Origin: CAIVAT01 sp964473485
GTDB taxonomy: Bacteria > Bacteroidota > Bacteroidia > Bacteroidales > FEN-979
Assembly (NCBI GenBank): GCA_964473485.1
Contig: CAYYPH010000016.1
Span: forward strand, 1-64,000
Direction: 5' to 3'
DNA length: 64,000 nucleotides
Shown here: positions 24,385-33,437 of the stretch, in pieces
Numbering within the stretch: position 1 is the stretch's first letter
How the letters are laid out: every line of letters begins with the position of its first letter
Translations under genes and position numbers: made by a program
The notes under the pieces: generated by a model
What the model saw: the letters and a program-made list of their open reading frames with translations, nothing else
The model's database searches: none
What the model was told of the DNA's origin: nothing

Positions 24385-25145
24385 TCAAACAGATAGCGGG
24401 GCGAGCGGTAAAAATGAGCCACCGGCCGCATGGTCTTTAAAAAGAGGGTCAGCCAGTTGCCGAAACTGTTTTTTTTCATGGCCCGGTAGTCCTCCCTCCA
24501 TTTCTTCCTGACATTCTTCATGGTGCGGTTGCTGACACCCCCGACCCTCATTTTCACCAGCACTTCGGGGATATATTCCAGACTGAGCCTGTGTTTGATA
24601 ATCAGCCTGAGCATCTGGTCGTAGTCGGCCGCAATATCGAAGGAGGTATCGAACGGAACCTTTTCAGTGAGCCATTTTTTATGCAGGTAAAGGGTCGGGT
24701 GGGGCGGGTGCCAGCCGAACCACATCTTCCGGCGACGGAAAACACCGGAGGTGCGGCCGGTCAGTATTTTATCCGTGTCATGTTGATCGACATACCTGAT
24801 GTCGCCGTAGATGCCGTCGGTTTGCTTTTGCCCGAAGTGGCCTGCAATGCGTTCAACCACGCGGTCGTCGGCAAAAAAGTCGTCGGAGTGCAGAAACCCG
24901 ATTACATCGCCGGTAGCCATGGCAACACCCTTGTTCATGGCATGGTAAAGGCCGCCGTCGGGTTCCGATATCCACCGGGTGATCCTGTCGCCAAACGAAC
25001 TGATGATCTCCACCGTATGGTCGGTGGAACCCCCGTCGATAATGATATACTCAAGATCGCGGTAAGTCTGTGAAAGCACCGAACCGATGGTTTCGGCAAT
25101 GTGCTTTTCGCTGTTGAAACAGACGGTGATGACGCTGATCTTCAT
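24381..25145 (-). CDS. GT2 glycosyltransferase (WcaA-like), paralogue of the one at 47447
   Basis: A 254-residue GT2 enzyme with the nucleotide-binding DGGSTDHTVEI loop (37-47) and the metal motif HSDD (86-89) in GFLHSDDFF. The acceptor side holds WHPPHPTLYLHK and MRVGGVSNR. The protein at 47447-48214 is the same type throughout (shared YGD-YVDQ-DT and AADY-RYLIKHR patterns), so the two are paralogues, one near each end of the locus. It overlaps the downstream GT2 gene by four bases. The donor sugar cannot be told. Confidence 0.9.
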   Translation of the reverse strand: MKISVITVCFNSEKHIAETIGSVLSQTYRDLEYIIIDGGSTDHTVEIISSFGDRITRWISEPDGGLYHAMNKGVAMATGDVIGFLHSDDFFADDRVVERIAGHFGQKQTDGIYGDIRYVDQHDTDKILTGRTSGVFRRRKMWFGWHPPHPTLYLHKKWLTEKVPFDTSFDIAADYDQMLRLIIKHRLSLEYIPEVLVKMRVGGVSNRTMKNVRKKWREDYRAMKKNSFGNWLTLFLKTMRPVAHFYRSPRYLFE

Positions 25146-25159
25146 TCCGGATCGTATTT

Positions 25160-26569
25160 TCAGTTACCCTGCTGTTCAAGAGGCGGCAGGGAGATCTTTT
25201 GCTTTTTCGCCGCGATAAGATCATATACCATCCGGGTGAAATAAAAGGTAAGAAAGGTGATCAGCGCGGCTTTGGTCAGGTAGTTGAAGACGGTGGCAAA
25301 GTCGGTTTCGGCCTTCATGACCTGGAAAAACAGGAAGGGGATCCACAGGATGAGGGTGGGGTTTGACTTAGAGAGGGCGACGACTTTGACGATCACCCAG
25401 TTATACATCAGCGATACGAGGAAGATGAATGCCCAGCCTCCCACCATCCCGAAGTTGGCATATCCTTCGCCGGCAAGCGAGATATCCATGCTGGTCGTCT
25501 CGGGAAGGGGTGTCCCGGTGAACCGTTCAAAGTTTGCCCGGCCTCCGGCTTTGGCTTTTCCCGGTGCCAGGAACCTGGGGAGCAGCGAAGCATAGAGTGC
25601 CGTTTCGATGGTTTCACCATGAACAAAATCCAGTTTTTCAGGCATGTGGTTCATGATCCTCGCGATGATCCATCCCTGGTTGAGCCGGGCGCCCATGTTC
25701 TGGGTCACATCAGATTGGAAAAGCAGGCCGGGAGAAGTCAGTCTCGACAGGATGACTTCCCTGTAGATCTCCGCGTTGCTTTTGTCGCTCTCAGCGTACC
25801 AGGTGGCCATGCGGTATTCTTCCTTGGTTGATTGCACAAGCGATATGGCCAGCAGTCCTATGGTGATCAGGGCGACTTTGGCCCACATCGGGATCCGGAT
25901 GACCATCGCGATGATGAGGAAAGAGAGGGTAAACCACTGGACCAGTTCACCGAACATGCCCTGCAGCACGGCTGCGAATGTTGCCAGCCCCATGATGCCG
26001 GCAAAGATTGGCCATTTTAGTTTCGAAGTCCCGAACAGGATCATGTAGATGCCGACATATTGGATGTTCGTGATCAGGAACATCAGGAAGGTAAGGCTTG
26101 AAGGCAGGCTTTTGCCGGCAAATCCGGCCAGCAGGCCGATGGCGGTGAGGATATATCCCAGGTAGGGATGTTCTGCCAGGTATTTTCGCACCCGGTCGGT
26201 GTCCTCTTCGTTGATGATCCGTTCATCTCTCAATGGCAGGTAGAGCCCCAGGACCATGAAGAAGCAGAAGGGAACCACGTAGTTCATGTAAACTGTTTCA
26301 GGCACTGCCATGTAATAGAGATCATCGTAAGGCAGGACATTGTATGCAAGCACCGGCCCCACCACCCATTGCAGCACCGACATGAAGGCGATGAGGTCGC
26401 GGATCTCGATGCGTTTCCCAAGGTCCTGGAAGAATTTCACGGCCACCCCGCTGAAAAGTGCCAGCCCGATCCCCGACATGAAATAGAGCCCGGTGAAAAG
26501 CTCGCAAAGGGTAAACACCAGGAATCCAAGTGCCAGCAACCGTAAGCTTCTGTCGGAGAAGTACATCAT
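25160..26569 (-). CDS. Putative oligosaccharide repeat polymerase (Wzy-like)
   Basis: A 469-residue inner membrane protein with about 11-12 predicted helices and one long extracytoplasmic loop (about 265-375, from VQSTKEEYRMATWYAE to TTSMDISLAGEGYANFG). Topology, length and position among glycosyltransferases fit a Wzy/O-antigen-ligase type polymerase; the loop's Arg and the GEGYANFG segment resemble the E-xx-xNFG pattern common in such proteins. Sequence conservation in this group is low, so polymerase versus ligase is open. It is 13 bp after a GT4 gene. Confidence 0.75.
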   Translation of the reverse strand: MMYFSDRSLRLLALGFLVFTLCELFTGLYFMSGIGLALFSGVAVKFFQDLGKRIEIRDLIAFMSVLQWVVGPVLAYNVLPYDDLYYMAVPETVYMNYVVPFCFFMVLGLYLPLRDERIINEEDTDRVRKYLAEHPYLGYILTAIGLLAGFAGKSLPSSLTFLMFLITNIQYVGIYMILFGTSKLKWPIFAGIMGLATFAAVLQGMFGELVQWFTLSFLIIAMVIRIPMWAKVALITIGLLAISLVQSTKEEYRMATWYAESDKSNAEIYREVILSRLTSPGLLFQSDVTQNMGARLNQGWIIARIMNHMPEKLDFVHGETIETALYASLLPRFLAPGKAKAGGRANFERFTGTPLPETTSMDISLAGEGYANFGMVGGWAFIFLVSLMYNWVIVKVVALSKSNPTLILWIPFLFFQVMKAETDFATVFNYLTKAALITFLTFYFTRMVYDLIAAKKQKISLPPLEQQGN

Positions 26570-26581
26570 GGCTGTCTCGGT

Positions 26582-27754
26582 TTATGCGATCCGGTCGCCG
26601 ATGAAGGTTTCAAAGCTCCTGCATATCGCCTCGAACGACCAGCCTTGAATCAGCTCTGCGGAGCGGCGTCCCATGTTCTGGGCATTTTCTTTTGAGCCGG
26701 TGATCAGTGTCAGCATCTCCACGCACTGTTCCAGGTCGCCCGACCGGAAAATATGGCCATTCAGGCCGGGTTTTACCAGGTCGATCGCACAACCGCATTT
26801 ATCGCTGACAAGGATCGCCTTGCCGCAAGCCATCGCTTCGTTGACCACCAGTCCCCAGGTTTCACCGGGCCCCTGCGACGGAAGCGCCAGCACGTCGCCG
26901 AGGTGGTAGACCACGGGCATCCGGCTCTGGTTTTGAAAAGGGATAAAGTGAAAGCGTTCGTCGCCGGCGGTCATCGATCGCATTTCGTTTTCGAGGGCGC
27001 CGTTCCCGGCGAAAACAAACCGGAGGTCTTTCCTGTTCAGGCGGAGTCCTGCACGGATGAGCAATAGCGGATCTTTTTTTGGTTCAAACTTTCCCACGAA
27101 AAGCACCACTGTATCGCCGGGTTCGATACCCAGTTCCTGCCGCCATTTTTCGGCTTCCGCTTTCATCTGGTCCGGGTTATCGCTGAAACGCCGGTTGTCG
27201 ATGGCATGAGGAGCAAAGAAGAGGCTGGCGGGGCTGAATCCATGTTTTAAAAAATACTGCCGGTTGTTTTCACCGACGTACATGGCGAAATCGGCATAAT
27301 GGTAAACGTACCTGAGAAAAAGCCTGCGCATCATGGTTTTCAGACCACCCGACTCATCCAGCAGCGTGGAATCGCCCCTGAACCAAACCGGTATCCTGCC
27401 GCTGAAATGTTTCATGGCATGGTAATGGGCGTGGTAATTCCAGCCGTATACCATCAAAGCCTGCGCTCCCCACTTGGTGATTTGCCGGTTCAGGTCCGGG
27501 CAGACGATTCCCCTGAAACTGCCGGGACCGGGGTTTGCCGACGTGTTCCTGACAAAGGTGTGCGAATATCCTTCAAGCAGGGGGATGTCCCACTGGATGG
27601 TTTTACCGAAATCCTTGTCGAACAGCGACTCCCGGCTCTGGCTCCAGGTGTAGAAGACCCTGATGTCGAGAATCTCCGACTTTGCAAGCAGGGCGAACAT
27701 CGGTGCGTTGTACTGGATCGGGTGCGAGCTTATGATGGCCAGTTTCTTCTTCAT
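26582..27754 (-). CDS. GT4 family glycosyltransferase
   Basis: A 390-residue GT-B fold enzyme. The C-terminal Rossmann half carries VVLFVGKFEPKKDPLLLIRA (213-232 region) and the retaining GT4 motif GETWGLVVNEAMACGKAILVS, in which the first Glu (of the EX7E pair) and the second Glu in NEAM bind donor. The N-terminal acceptor half has ISSHPIQYNAPMF, as in WcaC/GumH-like enzymes. Overlaps the following gene's stop by four bases. Substrate unknown. Confidence 0.92.
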   Translation of the reverse strand: MKKKLAIISSHPIQYNAPMFALLAKSEILDIRVFYTWSQSRESLFDKDFGKTIQWDIPLLEGYSHTFVRNTSANPGPGSFRGIVCPDLNRQITKWGAQALMVYGWNYHAHYHAMKHFSGRIPVWFRGDSTLLDESGGLKTMMRRLFLRYVYHYADFAMYVGENNRQYFLKHGFSPASLFFAPHAIDNRRFSDNPDQMKAEAEKWRQELGIEPGDTVVLFVGKFEPKKDPLLLIRAGLRLNRKDLRFVFAGNGALENEMRSMTAGDERFHFIPFQNQSRMPVVYHLGDVLALPSQGPGETWGLVVNEAMACGKAILVSDKCGCAIDLVKPGLNGHIFRSGDLEQCVEMLTLITGSKENAQNMGRRSAELIQGWSFEAICRSFETFIGDRIA

Positions 27755-29043
27755 GATCCCACGATTTGGTTAAAGAAAGCGACCTGCCTTCTGGTCGCCT
27801 CACGGGCCGAGTAAGGCTCGAACTCATTCCAGTCGGTGGCCGGAGTGAACGGGAGTTTTTCCAGCATTGCCTTCATGACAGGGAGTATCCTGCCTCCAAG
27901 TTCAGTTGCTGGATCTTCGTTCACGAAGGTCACGCAGTCTCCCGCCCTGGTTTTCGCGAGAATTTCAACCACGCTGCTTTGCTCGTTGAAAACGGCGAGC
28001 AGGGGTCGGTTCGCGAGGATATAGGGATAGAGTTTGGAGGCGGTGTAGTTGGTGTCGGTTGATCCAGGGATGACCAGCAGATCGGCATCGAGGAGTACCT
28101 GGAGGGCGGTGAAGTAGGGAAGCCGGTCGGTGATCTCGGTTACCTGGTCAGCGATTCCGCACCCGGCCGCGATCGGTTCAATGGTTTTCTTGCCCTGGCC
28201 GTCGGCCGCGTAGCTGGTGCCGACAAAAAAGAACCGGATCCTTGAGAAAAGAGCGGGAGCGACGGAAAGACCTGATTTCACCGCGTTGAAAATTCCTCCC
28301 ACGGCCAGCGCCATATCATGTCCGCCCCTGCCGATGTATGCAATGTTGATGGTTTGGTTCCCGGGTGTGAACAGGGGATTTTTCAGCCTTGCCTTCCGCA
28401 GGATCTCGAAATCGATGGATGCGCCGCCGAAGGGAATGACCGTGCACATTCCGGATTTCAGGTTGGGATACCTTTCCAAGAGGGTTTTCGGGTAGCCGGC
28501 CGACACCGATACGATGCCGTCGACCCGCCGCATAGTATATGCCTCCATGTATTTATCCATATTATAAGCCAGGAAAAACTTGGGCGGCCGTTCATGCTTC
28601 GGTTTATCGAGGTAAAAATCGTTTCGCCAGGGGTCCTGCATATCGATGATGTAAGGGATGCCGAATTTCGCTTTCCAGTACCTGCCCAGCACCATCACCG
28701 GGAATGCGGTGGTTGAAAAATAGACCAGGTCGTACCGGTTTTGCCTGATCAGGCGGTTGCAGGTTTTAAGATATGACCACAGCGACCGGTAACCCAGGTT
28801 CCCCAGCCCGATCTTTCGCGTGGTTGTCGGGTGCAGGGCTTTGATCCGTATAATTTCAGCATCTGCAGGAATGGTTTCGGTGAGCAGCGGATCTTCGCTC
28901 ATCTCGACGAACTGCGGTTGAACGGCTACCACGGTGGCTTTCCATCCCATTTCGGGCAGGTAGCGCAGGCTCTGGCGAACCCGGTGCATGTCGGCCGCGT
29001 TGATGGGGGGGAAGTTTGGGGATATGATCAGTATCTTCTTCAT
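27751..29043 (-). CDS. Glycosyltransferase, GT4-like
   Basis: A 430-residue GT-B type protein from ATG 29043; the frame continues upstream to 29214 but would run deep into the previous gene. The N-terminus MKKILIISPNFPPINAADMH is the acceptor-domain first strand with the Gly/Ala loop typical of WbuB-like enzymes. The C-terminal half has IAYIGRGGHDMALAVGGI and a donor-side region SKLYPYILANRPLLAVF, where the usual EX7E is weaker than in neighbours. Probable but less typical transferase. Confidence 0.82.
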   Translation of the reverse strand: MKKILIISPNFPPINAADMHRVRQSLRYLPEMGWKATVVAVQPQFVEMSEDPLLTETIPADAEIIRIKALHPTTTRKIGLGNLGYRSLWSYLKTCNRLIRQNRYDLVYFSTTAFPVMVLGRYWKAKFGIPYIIDMQDPWRNDFYLDKPKHERPPKFFLAYNMDKYMEAYTMRRVDGIVSVSAGYPKTLLERYPNLKSGMCTVIPFGGASIDFEILRKARLKNPLFTPGNQTINIAYIGRGGHDMALAVGGIFNAVKSGLSVAPALFSRIRFFFVGTSYAADGQGKKTIEPIAAGCGIADQVTEITDRLPYFTALQVLLDADLLVIPGSTDTNYTASKLYPYILANRPLLAVFNEQSSVVEILAKTRAGDCVTFVNEDPATELGGRILPVMKAMLEKLPFTPATDWNEFEPYSAREATRRQVAFFNQIVGS

Positions 29044-29059
29044 GCCTGTGTCCATTTGA

Positions 29060-30328
29060 TTACCCTGCCGGGGTTCTGCCTGAGCTGGCTGGATCCTGAA
29101 AAACAGCATCGATCCATCGGGTGAGCCGCGGTTCGTGTTTCTCCCAGCAGAAATTTTCACGGGCAGCAGTAAGTGCCGCCTGTTTTGCGCTGTCGAGGGC
29201 CTCCCGGTCGGCAAGCAAGCGATTCAGTGTTCCGGCCAGGCTTTCGCGGTTCCCGTTCCTGAAGAGGAGCACGGCATCAGGCGCCTGCCGGGCGACTTCC
29301 TGCTGCCCGAGGGTGTCGCTCGCAACCACCGCGATACCACCCTGGAGGTACTGCAGGATCTTGTTGGTGATGGTCAGGTTGCGGCTGTCGGGGGTGTACT
29401 CTTCGGTAGCCAAACCCATGTCATGTTCGGCAATTCTTGATAACAATTCGCGGTGGGGGACCAGTGGATGAAAATAGAGTTTGTGTCCCCGCTCATGAGG
29501 GAAACGCGAAACCAGCTCTTCGCGAAAATTCTGGTAGAGGTTCCCGCGGAGGTGCAGCTCAACCGCTATCTCCAGGTCGGCCAGTGCTTCTACCAGGAAT
29601 TCGATACCCCTGCCAGGGCCAATTGTTTGTGAATACCAGTGTATGGAAGGCATTTTCATATCCACACGATCTTTGACCTGGTTGTCGAGATGGTCGCGGT
29701 CGGAAAAGGGAAAAACGTTGGGAAGCACCTCCGGAACTTTCGATCCGGCAAACGCAGCCAGGGCTTCGGCCAGGGCCTGCGAAGTTGTATAGGTCAACAC
29801 TCCCTGGCGCAGGGCCGTTTTTTCGCAACCGGCCAGCAGCCGGAGCGGACGGGTCCGGTTGGCTTCTGGCAATAAATCATGTGAATACCAATCTTCGATG
29901 TCAAATGCCACCCTGAATCCCTTGCTGAGCAGTTTGCAACCGATCACGGTGCTGATCTCCTGGTGGCACGTATAAAGGTCGGCATTTTCGCGGATGGCGG
30001 CCTTCAGGTTTTTCCGGTAGTCGTACCCCAGCGCGAAAGCGGTTTCAATGCTGAACCGTGCAATGGCCTCTCCGGCCAGTCTTCGCGAAAGACGTTCCTT
30101 CAGCCGGTACCAGGCCGGAGCCTGCGAAGGAATGATGTTCACGATTCCTTTCAATGTGACGTCGGAACCCCCGATGAGCCTGAGATCTTCGTCAAGCAGT
30201 TCCTGATGTGTAAAAGTTGTCAGTATTACCACCTCATAACCCGCCTTTTCAAGGGCAAGTGCTTCTTTCACCACCCTTGGGTTGCGGCAGAGATGACTCT
30301 GGGTAAGTATGCAGATCTTCTTTTTCAT
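29060..30328 (-). CDS. Glycosyltransferase, GT4-like
   Basis: A 422-residue protein from ATG 30328, which overlaps the preceding GT2 stop (ATGA). The start strand KKKICILTQSHLCRNPRVVKEALALEKAGYEV is a GT-B acceptor domain; PSIHWYSQTIGPGRGIEFLV begins the donor domain, followed by LQYLQGGIAVVASDTLGQQEV. This resembles the WsaF/ PEP-CTERM-style GT4 subgroup. The donor-binding Glu of the EX7E motif is not clear, so specificity and even family branch are uncertain. Confidence 0.8.
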   Translation of the reverse strand: MKKKICILTQSHLCRNPRVVKEALALEKAGYEVVILTTFTHQELLDEDLRLIGGSDVTLKGIVNIIPSQAPAWYRLKERLSRRLAGEAIARFSIETAFALGYDYRKNLKAAIRENADLYTCHQEISTVIGCKLLSKGFRVAFDIEDWYSHDLLPEANRTRPLRLLAGCEKTALRQGVLTYTTSQALAEALAAFAGSKVPEVLPNVFPFSDRDHLDNQVKDRVDMKMPSIHWYSQTIGPGRGIEFLVEALADLEIAVELHLRGNLYQNFREELVSRFPHERGHKLYFHPLVPHRELLSRIAEHDMGLATEEYTPDSRNLTITNKILQYLQGGIAVVASDTLGQQEVARQAPDAVLLFRNGNRESLAGTLNRLLADREALDSAKQAALTAARENFCWEKHEPRLTRWIDAVFQDPASSGRTPAG

Positions 30329-31377
30329 GCCACCGTGCCTCGTTTTATCAATGCATGCAACCTGCTTCGCAGGAGTTTTGCAGCCTTCCATCCGAACAGG
30401 TGTTTGGTGACCTCAATCAGGCGCCCGCCAAGGACCGGGATATCGGGCCGTTTTCCCGTTTTTTTCACCAGTTCCTCACATTCATGAACCAACCCGGGGA
30501 ACCGTGGAAATGCATTGATGGCGATCTCCATGTAAAGGGTGGCCAGCGCCTGCCGGTAACGGTCAGACTGTGTGTGTTTACCCAGGTATTCAGCCTTGAG
30601 GTTCAGGGCCAACAATGCGCTTTGCAGGTTTTCAAATTTGTTGGCCTTTGCTGAGATGTTGCCGCCATAGAAAAATCTCCGGTAGTAATTGATCCCTCCG
30701 GTGGTCCTGATGCCTTTCGATGCCAGCACGGCCCTGGCAAAGTATTCGCCATCCTGGTCAAGCAGCAGTTTTTCATTCCAGGGGCCGATGCGGTCGGTGA
30801 TGGTCCGGGGCGTGAGCCAGGCACTGGTCTGAACCATCCAGCGTTCGCCGTCGCCGCCGTAAAGCCTTACCAGGAATTCCACCGGATCGTCAGTGTCGTG
30901 TATCCAGAAGGATTCTTCACGGGGCGACATCTTCAGGTAATCCTCTCCGTCCATAAAGTGGACTGTCGGACTCACCCCGAGGTAACCCGGGTTTTGTTCG
31001 AGGACTTCGACCTGCTTCGAGATCTTGTCGGGGCTCAGCACGTCGTCGGCATCGAGAAACTGGATGTACCTGCCCTTGCTGAGCGATAACCCGAGATTTC
31101 TGGCCACGCAGGCGCCGCTGTTCTTTTGTTCGAGCACCTTCAACGTACCGGTGGTCATGTCCGTATTGCCGTGTGCCCGTACTTTGCGGTGGGTAACCCA
31201 TTCCGATTCAAACTGCCGGGCGATTTCCACCGTATTGTCCCGCGATCCGTCGTCGACCACGAAAACCTCCAGGTTGTCATAGGTCTGATCTGCCACCGAC
31301 CGGAGGGTTTCGGCAATGAACCGCCCGGCGTTGTATGCCGGGATGATGACCGATACAAGGGGCCTGGTTTCAGTCAT
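30325..31377 (-). CDS. GT2 glycosyltransferase
   Basis: A 350-residue GT-A enzyme. The VSVIIPAYNAGRF start (8-20), VVDDGSRDNT (40-49), and the metal motif FLDADD (107-112) are intact. A helical C-terminal part (about 230-350) carries no known motif. The stop overlaps the downstream GT4 start by four bases and the start overlaps the upstream acyltransferase stop by eight, so these three genes are tightly coupled. Confidence 0.92.
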   Translation of the reverse strand: MTETRPLVSVIIPAYNAGRFIAETLRSVADQTYDNLEVFVVDDGSRDNTVEIARQFESEWVTHRKVRAHGNTDMTTGTLKVLEQKNSGACVARNLGLSLSKGRYIQFLDADDVLSPDKISKQVEVLEQNPGYLGVSPTVHFMDGEDYLKMSPREESFWIHDTDDPVEFLVRLYGGDGERWMVQTSAWLTPRTITDRIGPWNEKLLLDQDGEYFARAVLASKGIRTTGGINYYRRFFYGGNISAKANKFENLQSALLALNLKAEYLGKHTQSDRYRQALATLYMEIAINAFPRFPGLVHECEELVKKTGKRPDIPVLGGRLIEVTKHLFGWKAAKLLRSRLHALIKRGTVA

Positions 31378-32149
31378 TGGTTGGTTTCTTAAGGAGTGAC
31401 CGGGCCGGGATGCCGCCTACGATATCGCCCGGGGCAACATCTTTGGTCACGACCGATCCGGCGGCAACGATCGCCCGCTTTCCGATGGTCACCCCTGGCA
31501 GGAGTGTCACCCTGGCCCCCACCCAGGCACCGTCTTCGACTATCACCTTGCCCGTGTGAACGCCGCCTTTCCAGGCAGCCACAGAATCGGCGCGGTAATC
31601 GTGGTCGTGGGTGTAGACGATATCGTAAGGCCCCAGTGCCACCTGCTCGCCTATGATCACGTCGTCGCTCGTATCGATGATGGTGTTGTCGCCGATGTTC
31701 GACCCTTTGCCGATCACCAGTTTCCCGTCGTAGCCCGGCTCACGGGGGAAAATGCTGCAGTAGCTCGAAACGGAACTTCCGTCGGCCATTTCGACTCCCT
31801 TTCCATTTCTGACAACGGCATGGGTCAGCACCGAGCATTTTTCACCGATCCTGATCGTGGTGTCCTTTCCGGCGTGTATGTTTGCCTCCTGGTGTATGCG
31901 CGATCCCGGGCCGATCACGATATGACTTCCTTCAGAAAGGCCGATGGTGCATCGTTTCATCAGGGCGGCACCGTCGCCTACCGTGAGACGGCCGCTCCCC
32001 TCGACGATCACGGGGAAATCGATACGGACATTCCTTCCAAGCCCAGCCTGGGCCAGCCGGAGGTTCCAGTAGACAAAACGGCTGAGACGATGCCCGAGAT
32101 AGCGGAGCCACAGCAGTTTGATCTTTATCAGGTTTATCAGCGTTTTCAT
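31370..32149 (-). CDS. Hexapeptide-repeat acyltransferase
   Basis: A 259-residue left-handed beta-helix acyltransferase. Hexapeptide turns run from about residue 45 to 245, with the C-terminal block VWVGARVTLLPGVTIGKRAIVAAGSVV-type repeats (AWVGARV to VVTKDV) typical of NodL/WcaF-like O-acetyltransferases. A catalytic histidine is likely in VYTHDHDYR. The N-terminus has a basic, hydrophobic helix (KIKLLWLRYLGHRLSRFVYW) that may lie on the membrane. It probably acetylates a sugar of the polysaccharide. Confidence 0.9.
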   Translation of the reverse strand: MKTLINLIKIKLLWLRYLGHRLSRFVYWNLRLAQAGLGRNVRIDFPVIVEGSGRLTVGDGAALMKRCTIGLSEGSHIVIGPGSRIHQEANIHAGKDTTIRIGEKCSVLTHAVVRNGKGVEMADGSSVSSYCSIFPREPGYDGKLVIGKGSNIGDNTIIDTSDDVIIGEQVALGPYDIVYTHDHDYRADSVAAWKGGVHTGKVIVEDGAWVGARVTLLPGVTIGKRAIVAAGSVVTKDVAPGDIVGGIPARSLLKKPTND

Positions 32150-32188
32150 GGCGTTGGATTTGTATCTTCGGATTTTACCGTTGTTGGA

Positions 32189-33079
32189 TCAGAATTTTGG
32201 TTCCTTTCGGGCCAGTGCGATCAGGTCAACATAGGAAAAGGAAGTTTGTTTCCGGAGTTCCTGCATGGTCTTCAACGAGTGGTTTTTGCCGACTCCCAGG
32301 ATGTAGCGGGCCATGTTCCAGTGGATCTTTTTCAGGGCTTTGGCCCTGTCGGAGGCCGAAAGCGGGCACTCCGGCCGGTTGATCATCTCTTCGGCACACA
32401 GCAGGTATTTGAAGGGAACCGTGTGGTCGGTGCGGTTATGCTGCATCTCCTGTTCCTCGTGTTCCCTGTACCAGACCACGCCATGCGGCATCAGCACCAC
32501 CGGGAAGCGTGCGGCAAGGATATGCCACATCTCGAAATCGCCAAGGTAGCGCCGCCCGGTAAACCCGCCGACGGCATCGAAGGCCTCTTTCCGTATGATG
32601 GCAGAAAGCGGGGCCTTGTGGAATAACTGTTCCCTGAAGTAGTGTCTTTGATAAGCCTCCTCCGGAGTCAGCATGAAAGGAAAGATCCTGAATTTATCCT
32701 GAGGGAGGGATCCCAGACCGAATCCTGCCTCGGGAAAGCGTTCCATTCCGTCGACCAGCACCTGGAGCCCTGTCGGGTAGATCAGGTCGTCGGCATCCAC
32801 ATATTTCAGGTATTTGCCCCTGGCCAGGCTTGCAGCCTTGTTCCTGTTGGGATAATCGCCCAGGTTTTTTTCGTTCAGGACCACCCTGATCCGGTTATCT
32901 TTTTCAGCCAGTCCGCGGGCAATCTCCAGGCTCCGGTCCTTCGACTGGTCATCGACAATGATCAGCTCAAAATCATTGAATGTGGAGGCGAGGACGCTTT
33001 CAACGGCCTGTGCCAGATATTTTTCCCGGTTGTATGTGGTCATCAGTACACTCACCACCGGGGTTGGACTTTCGGTCAT
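32189..33079 (-). CDS. GT2 glycosyltransferase
   Basis: A 296-residue GT-A enzyme with VSVLMTTYNREKYLAQAVES (9-28), IVDDQSKDRS (41-50) and the metal motif YVDADD (93-98). The acceptor side includes PHGVVWYREHEEQEMQHNR. Upstream on the transcript lies the 358-bp hairpin repeat region, so this gene starts a second block of the locus; its own transcription may depend on read-through of those hairpins. Donor unknown. Confidence 0.92.
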   Translation of the reverse strand: MTESPTPVVSVLMTTYNREKYLAQAVESVLASTFNDFELIIVDDQSKDRSLEIARGLAEKDNRIRVVLNEKNLGDYPNRNKAASLARGKYLKYVDADDLIYPTGLQVLVDGMERFPEAGFGLGSLPQDKFRIFPFMLTPEEAYQRHYFREQLFHKAPLSAIIRKEAFDAVGGFTGRRYLGDFEMWHILAARFPVVLMPHGVVWYREHEEQEMQHNRTDHTVPFKYLLCAEEMINRPECPLSASDRAKALKKIHWNMARYILGVGKNHSLKTMQELRKQTSFSYVDLIALARKEPKF

Positions 33080-33437
33080 ATTTATTCGAATTTCACGTTA
33101 CACATTCCATTTAAACCTTCCGTTTTATCCTGGCCCCGCTGGGGCCAGGATAAACAAATCATTTTCCGTTTATCTATCATAATTTGGCCCCGCTGGGGCC
33201 AGGTTAAACAAATCGTTCACCTGTTCACCCGTTTACCCGTTCACCTATCATAATTTGGCCCCTATGGGGCCTGGTTAAACAAATCGTTCACCCGTTCACC
33301 CGTTTACCCGTTCACCCGTTCACCTATCATAATTTGGCCCCTATGGGGCCTGGTTAAACAAATCTTTTCCCCGTTTATCTATCATAATTTGGCCCCGCTG
33401 GGGCCAGGTTGAACAAATCGTTCACCCGTTTACCCGT
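33080..33437. repeat. Five-copy hairpin repeat array inside the polysaccharide locus
   Basis: Five palindromes of the form GGCCCC-NNN-GGGGCC lie at 33131-33147, 33186-33200, 33257-33271, 33336-33350 and 33391-33405. Loops alternate between GCT (copies 1, 2, 5) and TAT (copies 3, 4). Each is flanked by a conserved ATCATAATTT on the left (copies 2-5) and AGGTTAAACAAATCG or a variant on the right, then a variable number of TTCACCCG/TTTACCCG units. The region has no gene. No T-run follows the hairpins, so they are not standard terminators, though they could slow transcription or protect mRNA ends. Confidence 0.9.

Noticed and set aside
31556..32626. Long + strand frame of 356 codons across the acyltransferase and GT2 genes
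   Set aside because: Antisense to two well-supported genes; composition is that of a shadow frame in GC-rich codons.
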